NCBI RefSeq assembly: GCF_000195575.1
Contig: NC_015391.1
Location: forward strand, 1,972,363 to 2,036,362
DNA from: Carnobacterium sp. 17-4
GTDB lineage: Bacteria; Bacillota; Bacilli; Lactobacillales; Carnobacteriaceae
Direction: 5' to 3'
DNA: 64,000 bases
The notes under the pieces were generated by a model. That model was not told the origin of the DNA, did not search any database, and worked only from the letters and a program-made list of their open reading frames with translations. A program made the position numbers and the translations under genes. Positions 45,184 through 55,691 of the stretch are shown here, one piece after another (position 1 is the first letter of the stretch; every line of letters begins with the position of its first letter).

Positions 45184-45627
45184 TTATGTGGTTCGTTTTC
45201 CTTTTAAATATTGCGCTCTTTTTATTACTTTAAATACTGTGTCTATTGTAAAAATAGCTAAAGCAATCATCCCAGCTATTTGGATGGTATTTTGAAGATG
45301 GCCTTGTGCCAAATCGGTATTTCCTTGAATAAATTCATAAACCGTTAAGTACATTCCCGAACCTGGCACTAATGGAAAAAAACCTGGTAAGAAAAAAATG
45401 GTTACAGGAACTTTAAAAATACGCGAAAAAATATGCGATTGAGTAGAAATCACTAATCCTGAGATGTATGTTGACATAACAGATCCTAATGTTTCAAGAC
45501 AAACCAGATAAACTCCCCAACCGATAGCTCCTACTATAGCTGTTGCAAAAATATGTTTCTTTGGCGATTCTAAGCTAATTGCTGCTGCAGCGACTGCTAA
45601 AAAAGCACCAATGACTTGGCTGATCAA
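45184..45627 (-). CDS. Threonine/serine exporter small subunit (YjjB-like)
   Basis: A 147-residue membrane protein with four to five hydrophobic segments matching the C-terminal half of ThrE (DUF3815/YjjB). Family members such as corynebacterial ThrE export threonine and serine; YjjPB was implicated in succinate export in Escherichia coli. The start is TTG, nine bases after GGAGG, overlapping the stop of the large subunit (TTGA). It must work with the upstream protein. Confidence 0.85.
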   Translation of the reverse strand: MISQVIGAFLAVAAAAISLESPKKHIFATAIVGAIGWGVYLVCLETLGSVMSTYISGLVISTQSHIFSRIFKVPVTIFFLPGFFPLVPGSGMYLTVYEFIQGNTDLAQGHLQNTIQIAGMIALAIFTIDTVFKVIKRAQYLKGKRTT

Positions 45628-46388
45628 AATAGCACACCTCCAATAAGTACTAACCCTATAGCAACGCCTAAAGCAATTGATAGAGCCGTAACAAAGGCTT
45701 CTAAAGCTTTAGCACCGCCAGACATGTAGTCTCCTTGTAAAGTATCTCGTATTGCATTTGTAATAGCTGTTCCTGGAACTAAAGGCATTATCGTACCCGT
45801 TATAACGATACTTATCATAAGTGTGGGGAAAATAAACATCTGCATTAATCCAGCCCCCACTGATATGACCGCAGAAGATAAAACATTCCGAACAAAAGAG
45901 CCCATATCTAACTTCTTTTCGCCTTTTAGGATCAGTGCCAATAAAGCACCATTTATTCCAGCAGCCAGTATTTCAAAAAGGCCTCCACCTAAAAGTAAAG
46001 CAAATGAAGCAGCTAAAGCTGATGTAGCAATATCTTTATGGATAGGCTTATATTGTACTTTCCCAATATTTTGCAAAGCTGTATAAGCTTCTGAAATTGT
46101 GATTTCATCACTAGTCAATTGTCTCGAGATCGTATTTACACTGGCAATGTTATTTAAATTCGTATCTCGCACGTTGATTCGATTCACAATCGTAATTGGA
46201 TCTTCCAAGCTAGGGTCATCAAGCGTAGCGACCAATCCAGTAGCAATAGCAAACGCTTCAGTTGTTTCAAATTTTGATATTTTTAAAATATGGTTCATCG
46301 TATCTTCTACACGATACGTTTCTGCGTTACTTTCTAGCATAATTTTCCCTGCTAGTATGGCGACATCCATTAGTGTTTTGTAATCCAT
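45624..46388 (-). CDS. Threonine/serine exporter large subunit (YjjP-like)
   Basis: A 254-residue protein matching the N-terminal half of ThrE (DUF1212/YjjP), with the family-typical soluble start (GKIMLESNAETYRVEDTMNHI) followed by about five membrane segments. The substrate may be threonine, serine or small organic acids. First gene of a coupled two-gene operon. AAGGAAGAGA precedes the ATG. Confidence 0.86.
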   Translation of the reverse strand: MDYKTLMDVAILAGKIMLESNAETYRVEDTMNHILKISKFETTEAFAIATGLVATLDDPSLEDPITIVNRINVRDTNLNNIASVNTISRQLTSDEITISEAYTALQNIGKVQYKPIHKDIATSALAASFALLLGGGLFEILAAGINGALLALILKGEKKLDMGSFVRNVLSSAVISVGAGLMQMFIFPTLMISIVITGTIMPLVPGTAITNAIRDTLQGDYMSGGAKALEAFVTALSIALGVAIGLVLIGGVLF

Positions 46389-46550
46389 TCTATAGTCTCT
46401 TCCTTTCCCACAATGGCTAACCGCATTCTTTAAACTACAGCTTTCTCTGTACTTGTAAATTTCAACTTAGTATAGCATAGTTTATGAAACCATTTGAACC
46501 TTTCATTTCATTCTTACTTCTTTTTAATAAGAGCCTTTTTAGTTTTATAA

Positions 46551-46582
46551 TAAAAAAACAGAACAGAAAATTCTGCTCTGTA
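46551..46582 (-). terminator. Probable terminator of the gluconokinase gene
   Basis: ACAGAaCAGAA and TTCTGcTCTGT form a stem followed by a T-run on the minus strand, about 70 bases after the stop codon. Confidence 0.75.
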
Positions 46583-46648
46583 AAAAAATTCCCTAGTTGA
46601 GTCACTGTACGCCCTTGTCAGTAGTTTTTTTTATTCTTTATTGATCAT

Positions 46649-48199
46649 TTAGTGTGCTTCATTCAACATTCCACGAACTTTTGTCATCTCTTTTGCTAAT
46701 TTTTGATACACAGGAATAATTTTTTGGTAGTCTGTTACCGTTTGTTCGTTATACTGTATGCTGATTTTTGATTCAACTGTATCTTCTATTTGCTCTTTCT
46801 CCTCATAGTTAGCTACTGTTTCAATCATTTCTTCAGTTTCTTTACCAATCAAGACTGCACCTAAACAAGAGCTCTCAAAACTAGTTGGCTGCTGCATAGT
46901 TCTTCCAAATATATCTGCTATCATTTGTTTCCATAGTGGCGAATTTAAAAAGCCACCCGTTACATTTATTGTTTTAGATGGACCGCCAACCTCTTGAATG
47001 ATCTGCCAAACATCGTAAAGATTAAAGAGTACGCCTTCCATAGCCGCACGTACCATATGCCCAGTAGTGTGTCTAGAAGCCAATCCGATAAAGCTACCCG
47101 TAGCTTCTGACTCCCATAAAGGGGCACGTTCGCCATTTAAATAAGGTAAAAAGAATAAACCTTCTGCACCAGGTTGTATCATTTCAGCAAATCTATTAAG
47201 CTGTTCTAGCCTTGTTTCGATACCATTGTCCATCATTTTGCTGCCTTCAGGGTATAGGATTGACGTCAGCCATGACATGACATTTCCACCATTATTTACG
47301 GCCCCGCCGATAACCCAACGGTCTTTCGACAAATAGTAACAAAAGGTTCTGCCTTCTGCATCCAATACAATATGATTGGTAACCATTCGAATAGCTCCAC
47401 TAGTACCAATTGTAATTGCCGTTTCACCAGGATCCATTGCCCCAACACCAAGGTTCGATAAACAACCGTCACTTGCACCGATGACCAAGTCCGTTGTAGA
47501 GTTAATGGCCATTTCTTCAGCATAGCATTCTCGAATCTTATTCCATCTATATGTAACATCTACAGGTTCAGATAAAAGTGACCTCTCAATGCCAACAAGT
47601 TTCAGGATATCTTTATCCCATGATAGTTCATGAATATTGAATAATCCTGTTGCTGAAGCAATCGAGTAATCAATTTTGTATTCTCCAGTCAAATGAAATA
47701 AAACATATTCTTTAATCCCAATAATCTTCTTAGCTTTTTTTAAAATAGCAGGATGATACTCTTTCAGCCACAAAACTTTGCTGAATGGGCTCATAGAATG
47801 AACTGGAGTCCCAGTTTTTTTATATAATTCTTTCCAATTCGTTGTTTCTTTTAAGTGAGCAACTAGTTCTGCTGGACGATTATCCGCCCAAATAATGCAG
47901 TTGGTCAACAATTCATCTTGTTCATCTACGGCAATAACACTGTGCATGGCACTTGAAAAAGAGATGAAATCAACTAGATGACTGATTCCTTTATCTTTTT
48001 CCATCAATGTACGTATAACTGAAATTACAGCTTGAAAAATCACTTTTGGATCTTGTTCGGCCATACCTACTTCAGTTTGAGTAATAGAATAGCCTACATA
48101 AGTACTATCTATTACTTGAAGATCTTCTTGGTATAAGACGGCCTTTGTGCTTGTTGTCCCAATATCTACTCCAATTGTATACCGTTGTTGCTTTAACAT
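46649..48199 (-). CDS. gntK: Gluconokinase (FGGY family)
   Basis: A 516-residue FGGY sugar kinase with the ATPase phosphate loop DIGTTSTKAVLY at residues 11-22, SSAMHS and GGAVNNGG. The SSAMHSV, TGTPVHSMSP and length near 515 match Bacillus-type GntK, which makes 6-phosphogluconate; xylulokinase is the main alternative. No gluconate permease, GntR repressor or gnd gene is adjacent. It lies 245 bases downstream of the alpha-glucoside genes behind their terminator, so it is probably a separate unit. AGGGGGA precedes the ATG. Confidence 0.85.
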   Translation of the reverse strand: MLKQQRYTIGVDIGTTSTKAVLYQEDLQVIDSTYVGYSITQTEVGMAEQDPKVIFQAVISVIRTLMEKDKGISHLVDFISFSSAMHSVIAVDEQDELLTNCIIWADNRPAELVAHLKETTNWKELYKKTGTPVHSMSPFSKVLWLKEYHPAILKKAKKIIGIKEYVLFHLTGEYKIDYSIASATGLFNIHELSWDKDILKLVGIERSLLSEPVDVTYRWNKIRECYAEEMAINSTTDLVIGASDGCLSNLGVGAMDPGETAITIGTSGAIRMVTNHIVLDAEGRTFCYYLSKDRWVIGGAVNNGGNVMSWLTSILYPEGSKMMDNGIETRLEQLNRFAEMIQPGAEGLFFLPYLNGERAPLWESEATGSFIGLASRHTTGHMVRAAMEGVLFNLYDVWQIIQEVGGPSKTINVTGGFLNSPLWKQMIADIFGRTMQQPTSFESSCLGAVLIGKETEEMIETVANYEEKEQIEDTVESKISIQYNEQTVTDYQKIIPVYQKLAKEMTKVRGMLNEAH

Positions 48200-48384
48200 T
48201 CACTAATCCCCCTTGCATTGAACCGAATATGTCCGAATTCATTGCGCAATCATGCGACTATTTTTCTTCAAAATAAAAATTCCCTCATCTATAATCATGT
48301 CGTTTGGCAGCAATTTTGTCAACTTTTTTATAAAGAAAACAAGTATATTGAAATACTGGATTTCCAGATAATTTTTCATCAAAT

Positions 48385-48430
48385 AAAAAAGCAAGAAAGG
48401 TGAATGCAGGTCACTTTTCTTGCCTTTTAT
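48385..48430 (-). terminator. Terminator of the alpha-glucoside operon
   Basis: AAAGCAAGAAA-GTGA pairs with TCAC-TTTCTTGC-TTT, just after the GH4 stop codon, with a T-run on the minus strand. Confidence 0.85.
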
Positions 48431-48444
48431 TTGTTAAACTCTTT

Positions 48445-49794
<1,350 letters not shown>

Positions 49795-49807
49795 TTATCT
49801 AATTAAT

Positions 49808-51412
49808 CTACTCGTCTGATTCTCTGCCTAAATAGTGATCGACAGCTTTTCTGACGCTATTAACTTGCAAGCCATAAACAACGTGGACATTGTGGTCTTT
49901 AACGATGACCCCGCTTGCTCCTGTATCATTTTTTAACGCTAACTCATCAACTTTATCTGGCTGATGCAAGGTTAACCTCAATCGCGTGTAACAATTGGTT
50001 ACCGTATTGATATTTCCTGGTCCACCTAAAGCTGCAACAATCGTACTTGCTAAACCTTTTTCTTCTTGAGGTACTCCTTCTTTAGCAGTTTCATTTTTAG
50101 TTTTACTTTCATTGTACTCATTCTTAGAATAAAGTTTTGTTTCTTGACCGGTATCTTCACGACCGATTGTTTTATATTTGAATGTTGTAATCAAGAAACG
50201 GAAAGTAAAGTAGTAGATAGCGAAGAATACGAGTCCTACTAAGATATACATTGGCCATCCGGTTTTCTCAATTCCCAAAGGTACATTGTACAATAGGAAA
50301 TCAATAAAACCATTTGGTCCGATAGCTCGAACGCTCAATAAGTTCAATACAACCATACTTAATCCACTTAATACTGCATGGACAACGAACAACAACGGCG
50401 CTACAAACATAAATGAAAATTCAATGGGCTCTGTTACTCCTGCTACAAATGATGTCACTACTGCAGGAATTAAGATTGCTTTTGCCTTATTTTTATTTTC
50501 AGGACTTGCTGTTTGGTACATCGCTAGACAAGCACCAATTAAACCGAACATTTTAGAAATTCCACGTGCATCCCAAATCACGCTTGGTGATAAGATACTG
50601 ACACTAGGATCTGCAATCTCAGCGAAGTATATATTTCTAGCACCTTCGAAAATTTGTCCGCCTACTTCTTGAATACCTCCTAGTGAAGTATATAAGAAAG
50701 GTGTATAAACTAAGTGATGTAGTCCGGTTGGAATGAGCAATCGCTCTAACATTCCATATAAGAATATCCCAAAATTCCCACTTTGATTGATCAATGTTCC
50801 TAAACTGTTTATACCACTTTGGAAAAATGGCCAAATATAAGTGAATGCAATAGCTAATAATACAACTACTGGGATCAATAGAATAAATACAAAACGAGTA
50901 CCCCCATAAATCTGGAATGCATTATTAAATTCTTTCTCACAAAATTTATTGTGTACAATTGCTGTTACTACTCCTAATATAATGCCAAGGAAAACACCCA
51001 TATCTAAAACTTGAACACCCAATACCATCGTTTGTCCCGTTCCTTGTAAAGATTCTCCTTCGAATAATAATCCACTGATTTCCATAAATTTATTCATTGC
51101 GTTAATAAAGACTAAGTAACCTAAAACTGCTGTAAATCCAGCTTCCGATTTTTTCTTATTCGCTAGACCAACTGCTAGACCCATACAAAAAATCAAACCT
51201 AAATTATTTAAAATGGATACTAAAGAACCGGATAAAATCGTTCCAAATCCCATGGTAATTGGGTTATTCAAAAAGGGAACGGTTTCAATTAGCTTTGCAT
51301 TTGTAAATAAATTACCGATTGCAATTAAAATCCCTGCAATGGGTAAAATTAATACTGGAATAAACATAGCTTTAGAAAAACGCTGCATACCATCCATTAA
51401 TTTCTCTTTCAT
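49808..51412 (-). CDS. PTS alpha-glucoside transporter subunit IICB
   Basis: A 534-residue fusion of a glucose-superfamily EIIC membrane domain (about residues 1-420) and an EIIB domain with phosphorylated cysteine C474 (NTVTNCYTRLRLTL). No EIIA domain is present, so phosphate must come from a separate glucose-type EIIA. With the GH4 enzyme it forms a maltose/alpha-glucoside uptake route like MalB-MalH or GlvC-GlvA. The ATG at 51412 follows GGAGG by eight bases. A cre-like site is upstream. Confidence 0.92.
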   Translation of the reverse strand: MKEKLMDGMQRFSKAMFIPVLILPIAGILIAIGNLFTNAKLIETVPFLNNPITMGFGTILSGSLVSILNNLGLIFCMGLAVGLANKKKSEAGFTAVLGYLVFINAMNKFMEISGLLFEGESLQGTGQTMVLGVQVLDMGVFLGIILGVVTAIVHNKFCEKEFNNAFQIYGGTRFVFILLIPVVVLLAIAFTYIWPFFQSGINSLGTLINQSGNFGIFLYGMLERLLIPTGLHHLVYTPFLYTSLGGIQEVGGQIFEGARNIYFAEIADPSVSILSPSVIWDARGISKMFGLIGACLAMYQTASPENKNKAKAILIPAVVTSFVAGVTEPIEFSFMFVAPLLFVVHAVLSGLSMVVLNLLSVRAIGPNGFIDFLLYNVPLGIEKTGWPMYILVGLVFFAIYYFTFRFLITTFKYKTIGREDTGQETKLYSKNEYNESKTKNETAKEGVPQEEKGLASTIVAALGGPGNINTVTNCYTRLRLTLHQPDKVDELALKNDTGASGVIVKDHNVHVVYGLQVNSVRKAVDHYLGRESDE

Positions 51413-51467
51413 ACCTCTTGCCTCCAACTTTTTATTGTTTCGTTTCTTTTAATAAATTTAGTTTATC

Positions 51468-51482
51468 TTGAAAACGGTTTAT
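51468..51482. promoter_or_regulatory. Candidate cre (CcpA) site upstream of the alpha-glucoside operon
   Basis: TTGAAAACGGTTTAT matches the consensus WTGNAANCGNWNNCW with one mismatch. It sits 56 bases upstream of the IICB start codon, between that start and the rpiR terminator, suiting carbon catabolite repression. Confidence 0.55.
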
Positions 51483-51503
51483 TTCATAGCTTTTTGGGTA
51501 CAT

Positions 51504-51536
51504 AAAAAACGTGTTCCGCACTTTAGAAACACGTTT
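51504..51536 (-). terminator. Terminator of the RpiR regulator gene
   Basis: Arms AAACGTGTTtC and G-AACACGTTTT pair directly after the regulator stop codon and are followed by a T-run on the minus strand. It separates the regulator unit from the PTS operon. Confidence 0.8.
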
Positions 51537-52306
51537 CACTCATTCACCATTTTCTTTTGCAATTCCTCAAGATAAGTTTTGAAAATAAATTCTACTAACA
51601 TCAATAGTCTAGGAAAAAAACTATTTGGCAGCATATTGCGATCATCCAGTTTATTATTGTCATTAATTTTAAAGTTCAAATCAGATAGCTCAGCTGCTCG
51701 ATTGGTTGTCTCCTTTGTAAACGTGATCGTAAATATCCCTTGATCCTTTGCTACCAGTAACTTATCAATCACTTGTTGTGTTTCCCCAGATTTTGAGATC
51801 ACAATAAAGGCACCAATATCTTCTAAATTATTTTCAAATACACCTATTGAGTCTGTCCCAGTTGCGATAACAGTTTTTTTACCTAAAACCAATAATTTTT
51901 TGTATAAATACTCTGCTGCTATTGCCGAAAAACCCGTTGCATAAATAAAAATGTATTTTTGTTTCAAATATAAAACATGCTCAATGAACTTGTTGATGTC
52001 TTCTTTGCTATTTTCTTTAAAAAAATCTTTCTGGCTAATACGCAAAAAGTCTTCATCATTGTCTGTTGGGTGCTCTTCTGTTTTCTTAACCATTGGCAGC
52101 AGCTGGTAATACAAGTCAATAAAACCTGTGTAGCCCATTTTTTTTGATAACCGAATAATAGTTGAAGGAGAAGTATAGTTGTCTTTAGCTATACCACGTA
52201 CACCTCTTTCTAATACATCATCAATATTCTCAATAATATAATGCAATATTTTTATATCTAATTCGGATAGACTTTTCCCTTGAATCAATTTACTAATATC
52301 GTTCAC
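51536..52306 (-). CDS. RpiR/MurR family regulator
   Basis: A 256-residue regulator with an N-terminal RpiR helix-turn-helix (TSPSTIIRLSKKMGYTGF) and a C-terminal SIS sugar-phosphate domain (about 105-230). Its place upstream of the IICB and GH4 genes parallels GlvR of Bacillus, an activator responding to an imported sugar phosphate. The start is GTG, eight bases after AGGAGG. It follows the SGNH hydrolase gene by 29 bases. Confidence 0.87.
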   Translation of the reverse strand: MNDISKLIQGKSLSELDIKILHYIIENIDDVLERGVRGIAKDNYTSPSTIIRLSKKMGYTGFIDLYYQLLPMVKKTEEHPTDNDEDFLRISQKDFFKENSKEDINKFIEHVLYLKQKYIFIYATGFSAIAAEYLYKKLLVLGKKTVIATGTDSIGVFENNLEDIGAFIVISKSGETQQVIDKLLVAKDQGIFTITFTKETTNRAAELSDLNFKINDNNKLDDRNMLPNSFFPRLLMLVEFIFKTYLEELQKKMVNE

Positions 52307-52335
52307 TTGTCTTCCCTCCTATCAAGCTGGTCATT

Positions 52336-52974
52336 TCATCCATTTCTTACTGTATCAAGCCATATTTCCGCAATCATCTCATGACCTTCTTTCGTAGGAT
52401 GTACACCATCTTCTCCTGTTAAAAAAGCAAAACCTTGTTTGATTCCTATAGCATTCAATAAGCCATCTAATGGAATTAGATCTGCTTGAAATTCCCTGGC
52501 AAGTTTGCGAACCACTTGGATACGTGGATCTAAATCGCTGCGCCACATTTCGCGATCGACTGGATAAGGCAAAACAAAAGGCTCCATTAAAATAATTCGA
52601 CGTACAGATTTCTCTACTAGTGATTTCAACAAAGTACGGTATTGTTGCTCAAATTGTTGCAAATTTTCTTGACTACCAAACTGGTCTTTTCCGACCGTAT
52701 GCCAAGTATCATTGATTCCAATCAAAATAGATACAACTGTTGGATTTAAAGAAAGACAATCCACATCCCAACGATCAGCCATGTCGTTCAGCTTATTCCC
52801 TCCAATTCCGCGATTAGAAAAAGTCAGCTCTAATTCAGAATAACGTTCCTTTAAAGCATTTGCTATCATTAGAGGATAGCCTTGTCCTAAATCTGCAGCA
52901 TCTGTTCTTTCACGGCCAACATCTGTAACGCTGTCACCGATGAATAGAATATGGTCTTCAGGGTTTAATATCAT
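52336..52974 (-). CDS. SGNH/GDSL family hydrolase
   Basis: A 212-residue esterase-like protein with all four SGNH blocks: GDSVTD (nucleophile serine), GIGGNKL, GINDTW and DGVHPTKEGH (Asp/His). There is no signal peptide, so it is cytoplasmic. Relatives include carbohydrate deacetylases and lysophospholipases. Co-transcription with the alpha-glucoside regulator suggests it may remove acyl groups from imported glycosides, but this is inference. The ATG at 52974 has AGAGGA at a long spacing of 13 bases; an out-of-frame ATG lies between. Confidence 0.82.
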   Translation of the reverse strand: MILNPEDHILFIGDSVTDVGRERTDAADLGQGYPLMIANALKERYSELELTFSNRGIGGNKLNDMADRWDVDCLSLNPTVVSILIGINDTWHTVGKDQFGSQENLQQFEQQYRTLLKSLVEKSVRRIILMEPFVLPYPVDREMWRSDLDPRIQVVRKLAREFQADLIPLDGLLNAIGIKQGFAFLTGEDGVHPTKEGHEMIAEIWLDTVRNG

Positions 52975-53292
52975 AAATAAGTTTCATTCCTCTCGTTTGA
53001 GCATGCTGCCTGTAAACGCACCCAATTTCTTACACAACATTCTTAACTCACTATCTATTTTTATAATTTCAGTTTACCTTTATTCTTTTAAACCAGCAAT
53101 TCAAATTTTAATTTCCAGATTAAAAAGATGTGAAAATTCAATCTGTTATTTTTGTTTATAAATTCATTAAAATAGCTTTTTACACTTTTTTTTGTTACAA
53201 TAAGTGATAAGGGTTTTAAAAACGCTTTTCTAGTTTAACTAGTTAGGTTAACTCAAACCACTCATCACCATAGTTTGAAAGGGGAAAATAAT
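52975..53292. other. Intergenic region between the SGNH hydrolase and ctc
   Basis: No gene is seen. It holds divergent upstream sequences. For ctc an extended -10-like TGTTACAAT lies near 53193-53201. A perfect palindrome TAACTAGTTA lies at 53236-53245. Nothing else stands out. Confidence 0.45.
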
Positions 53293-53904
53293 ATGAAAGT
53301 CAATGCTACTTTAAGAACAGAGGTCGGATCTTCAGCGGCTAATCGTGCAAGAAGAGAAAAAAAAGTAACAGCCGTCGTTAATGGAAAAGGTATCACAAGC
53401 ACTGCAGTATTATTAGACAGCAAAGAATTGGATAACGTTTTAAAGACATTAGGTAAAAATGCTATCTTTGATGTTGCCGTTCAAGATGGTGAAACTCATC
53501 AAGTGATTATCAAAGAGATTCAAAATGCAACTCTTGTAAATCAAATTTTAGACGTTGAATTACAAGTTATTCAAAAAGGAGAAAAATTAACGGTTACTGT
53601 TCCGATTAATGTTTTAAATGCTGATGCTGTTAAACGCGGCATTGTTTCTCAAACATTAAACGAATTAGAAATCGAAACTCTTCCAGCGAATATCCCAACT
53701 GAATTTACTGTAGACGTTAGCAAATTAGAAATTGGTGACGCACTATATGTTTCAGATATTAAAGTTGACAAAGCAATCACTGTATTAAGTGATGCTGAAC
53801 AATCTGTTGTGAGTGTATTACCTCCATCAGCTGAAGAACCTGAAACGGCTGCTGAAGCTGTTGAACCTGAATTGATTGGTGAAAAAGAAGAAGAAGCAAA
53901 ATAA
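53293..53904 (+). CDS. rplY: 50S ribosomal protein L25 / general stress protein Ctc
   Basis: A 203-residue two-domain L25 of the Ctc/TL5 type: an N-terminal 5S rRNA-binding domain (about 1-92) and a C-terminal beta domain, with an acidic tail (EKEEEAK). It binds 5S rRNA in the large subunit and is a general stress protein in Bacillus. The ATG at 53293 follows AAAGGGG by eight bases; a TTG six codons earlier lies on that site. Monocistronic. Confidence 0.95.
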   Translation: MKVNATLRTEVGSSAANRARREKKVTAVVNGKGITSTAVLLDSKELDNVLKTLGKNAIFDVAVQDGETHQVIIKEIQNATLVNQILDVELQVIQKGEKLTVTVPINVLNADAVKRGIVSQTLNELEIETLPANIPTEFTVDVSKLEIGDALYVSDIKVDKAITVLSDAEQSVVSVLPPSAEEPETAAEAVEPELIGEKEEEAK

Positions 53905-53931
53905 TTATTCTTGATCAATTAATAAATGAAC

Positions 53932-53989
53932 AAATAAAAAACCTTCCATCCATTGCTCTTCGAGCTTTAGATGGAAGGTTTTTTATTTG
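53932..53989 (+). terminator. Terminator of ctc
   Basis: A perfect 19-base stem (AAATAAAAAACCTTCCATC and its complement) around a 19-base loop, followed by T-rich sequence. Confidence 0.9.
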
Positions 53990-54071
53990 TCTTAATCCTA
54001 AAATAATTTCAAGTATAAGAATAGAATATGGTAAACTTTGAATAAGAGATAATCACAAGGAGAATACTAAG

Positions 54072-55358
54072 ATGGATAAAACCTATTTAGATAAATTTTA
54101 TAAAATGAATCATGCTGAGAGACTGAATGCTCTTGTTGCTGCAGGTAGTTTAACTTCAGATGACTTGTTGCTAACCAACGGCCTACTCTTATCGGATGAG
54201 TTAGCCGATAATATGATTGAGAACCATTTAGCTAATTATGAACTGCCGTTAGGGGTCGCTTTGAACTTTTTAGTTGACGGGAAGGACTATGTCGTACCGA
54301 TGGCTATCGAAGAACCATCTGTCATTGCTGCCGCTAGTGCCGGGGCAAAAATCATTGCTCAAGCGAGCGGTTTTAAAACCACTATTTCAGAACGCATTAT
54401 GATTGGGCAAGTTGCCTTAAAAGATGTCCCTGATTTGACTTTTGCCAAAAATAATTTAGCTCAACACAAAAATAATATTCTAAAAAAAGCTAATGCCGCT
54501 CATCCCTCTATCGTTAAGCGCGGAGGCGGTGCAACAGATTTGTTCATTCGTGTAATTGAAGCTGACAACGAAGCTGGCACACCTGAATTTTTAATGGTTC
54601 ATTTGCATGTATCTACACTTGAAGCTATGGGCGCCAATATCATCAATACTATGATGGAAGGCATTACAACTTATCTTGAAGAATTAACAGGAGGATCAGC
54701 TTTAATGAGTATCCTTTCTAACTATGCGACAGAATGTCTGGCTAGTGCGCTTTGTCAAATACCTGTAGACCTCTTGAAAAGAAATGGTTATTCCGGTGAA
54801 GAAGTCCGTGATCGTTTGATTGAAGCTAGTCAATTAGCTTATGTGGATCCTTACCGGGCAGTTACTCATAATAAAGGTATTATGAATGGCATTGATGCTG
54901 TGGTTTTAGCATCCGGTAATGATTGGCGTGCTATTTCTGCTGGTGCACATGCTTATGCCTCACGCAATGGCCAGTACCGTGCTCTTTCTTCATGGAGAAA
55001 AGCTGAAAATGGCGATTTGATTGGGCAATTGACTTTGCCTCTGCCTGTTGGCTCGGTTGGCGGATCGATTTCCATCCACCCAGCTGCCCAGTTCAGTAAA
55101 CGCTTATTGGGCGATCCGTCGGCAAAAGAGTTAGAATCCATAATCGTTTCCGTGGGTCTTGCTCAAAATTTTTCTGCTCTTAAAGCCCTAGTAACTGAAG
55201 GTATTCAAAAAGGTCATATGGGCCTACAAGCTCGCTCTTTGGCTATCAGTGCTGGAGCAACCGGCGCAGACATTGAACAAGTCGCTGAGCAGTTAAAAAC
55301 AGCTAAAAATATGAATCTGGCTACTGCAGAAGCACTACTCAAAGAGATCGAATCATAA
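54072..55358 (+). CDS. mvaA: Hydroxymethylglutaryl-CoA reductase, class II
   Basis: A 428-residue reductase making mevalonate from HMG-CoA. Class II features are the catalytic glutamate segment MAIEEPSVIAAAS (78-90), EAMGANIINTMMEG, the lysine in THNKGIMNGIDAV, the aspartate in GNDWRAISAGAHA, and the C-terminal histidine in KGHMGLQARS. It is a stand-alone enzyme, unlike the enterococcal MvaE fusion with acetyl-CoA acetyltransferase. AAGGAG precedes the ATG. It converges on mvaS. Confidence 0.94.
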   Translation: MDKTYLDKFYKMNHAERLNALVAAGSLTSDDLLLTNGLLLSDELADNMIENHLANYELPLGVALNFLVDGKDYVVPMAIEEPSVIAAASAGAKIIAQASGFKTTISERIMIGQVALKDVPDLTFAKNNLAQHKNNILKKANAAHPSIVKRGGGATDLFIRVIEADNEAGTPEFLMVHLHVSTLEAMGANIINTMMEGITTYLEELTGGSALMSILSNYATECLASALCQIPVDLLKRNGYSGEEVRDRLIEASQLAYVDPYRAVTHNKGIMNGIDAVVLASGNDWRAISAGAHAYASRNGQYRALSSWRKAENGDLIGQLTLPLPVGSVGGSISIHPAAQFSKRLLGDPSAKELESIIVSVGLAQNFSALKALVTEGIQKGHMGLQARSLAISAGATGADIEQVAEQLKTAKNMNLATAEALLKEIES

Positions 55359-55403
55359 TTAAACAGAAATACCTAAGATGCCTGAAAATTGTGCTATTCT
55401 TCA

Positions 55404-55437
55404 ATCCAACTTTTCCACGGAAGAGTTGGATTTTTTT
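55404..55437 (+). terminator. Terminator of mvaA, built on the repeat half-site
   Basis: ATCCAACTTTTCC pairs with GGAAGAGTTGGAT around AC, with one U-G pair, followed by seven T residues. The arm core CAACTTTTCC resembles the CACTnnTCC half-site of the array that follows. Confidence 0.88.
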
Positions 55438-55443
55438 AGTAGT

Positions 55444-55582
55444 TCACTGTTCCGTGAAGATCACTTTCATGGAATAGTGACTCTCCATTTGAAGCTCACT
55501 TATCCATGAAGATGTGTTTCATTGACAAGTGAGGCTATTTTTACGCTCAACTCTTCCGTCAAAGCCTGTTTCATGGAAGAGT
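55444..55582. repeat. Hairpin repeat array B (TCACTnnTCCATGAA half-sites)
   Basis: Three hairpins in a row. B1 pairs 55444-55458 with 55466-55480: 15 bases with two G-U pairs on one strand, loop of seven. B2 pairs 55495-55510 with 55518-55533 with two mismatches. B3 pairs 55550-55563 with 55569-55582 with one internal mismatch. Stems extend past the core into TGAA/TTCA, and loops are short (5-7 bases), unlike most units of the array at 28.8 kb. I do not recognise the family. Confidence 0.8.
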
Positions 55583-55691
55583 GGCTCATCACATCAATTA
55601 ATACAGTCAAAAAAACTCATTTTCATCTCTAATGAACGTTATCATCAGGGATGGAAATAAGTTTTTTTATTGGGATCATTTCTCAATAATT

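Larger units (their letters stand above)
55359..55691. other. Convergent intergenic region between mvaA and mvaS, with hairpin array B
   Basis: No gene is seen. The left part is the mvaA terminator and the hairpin array (55404-55582). From 55583 to 55691 there is AT-rich sequence with no clear intrinsic terminator for mvaS on the minus strand, so mvaS transcripts may run into the array. Confidence 0.6.

Noticed and set aside
53213..53230. Possible cre site upstream of ctc (AAAAACGCTTTTC).
   Set aside because: Three mismatches to the consensus, and ctc is not a usual CcpA target.
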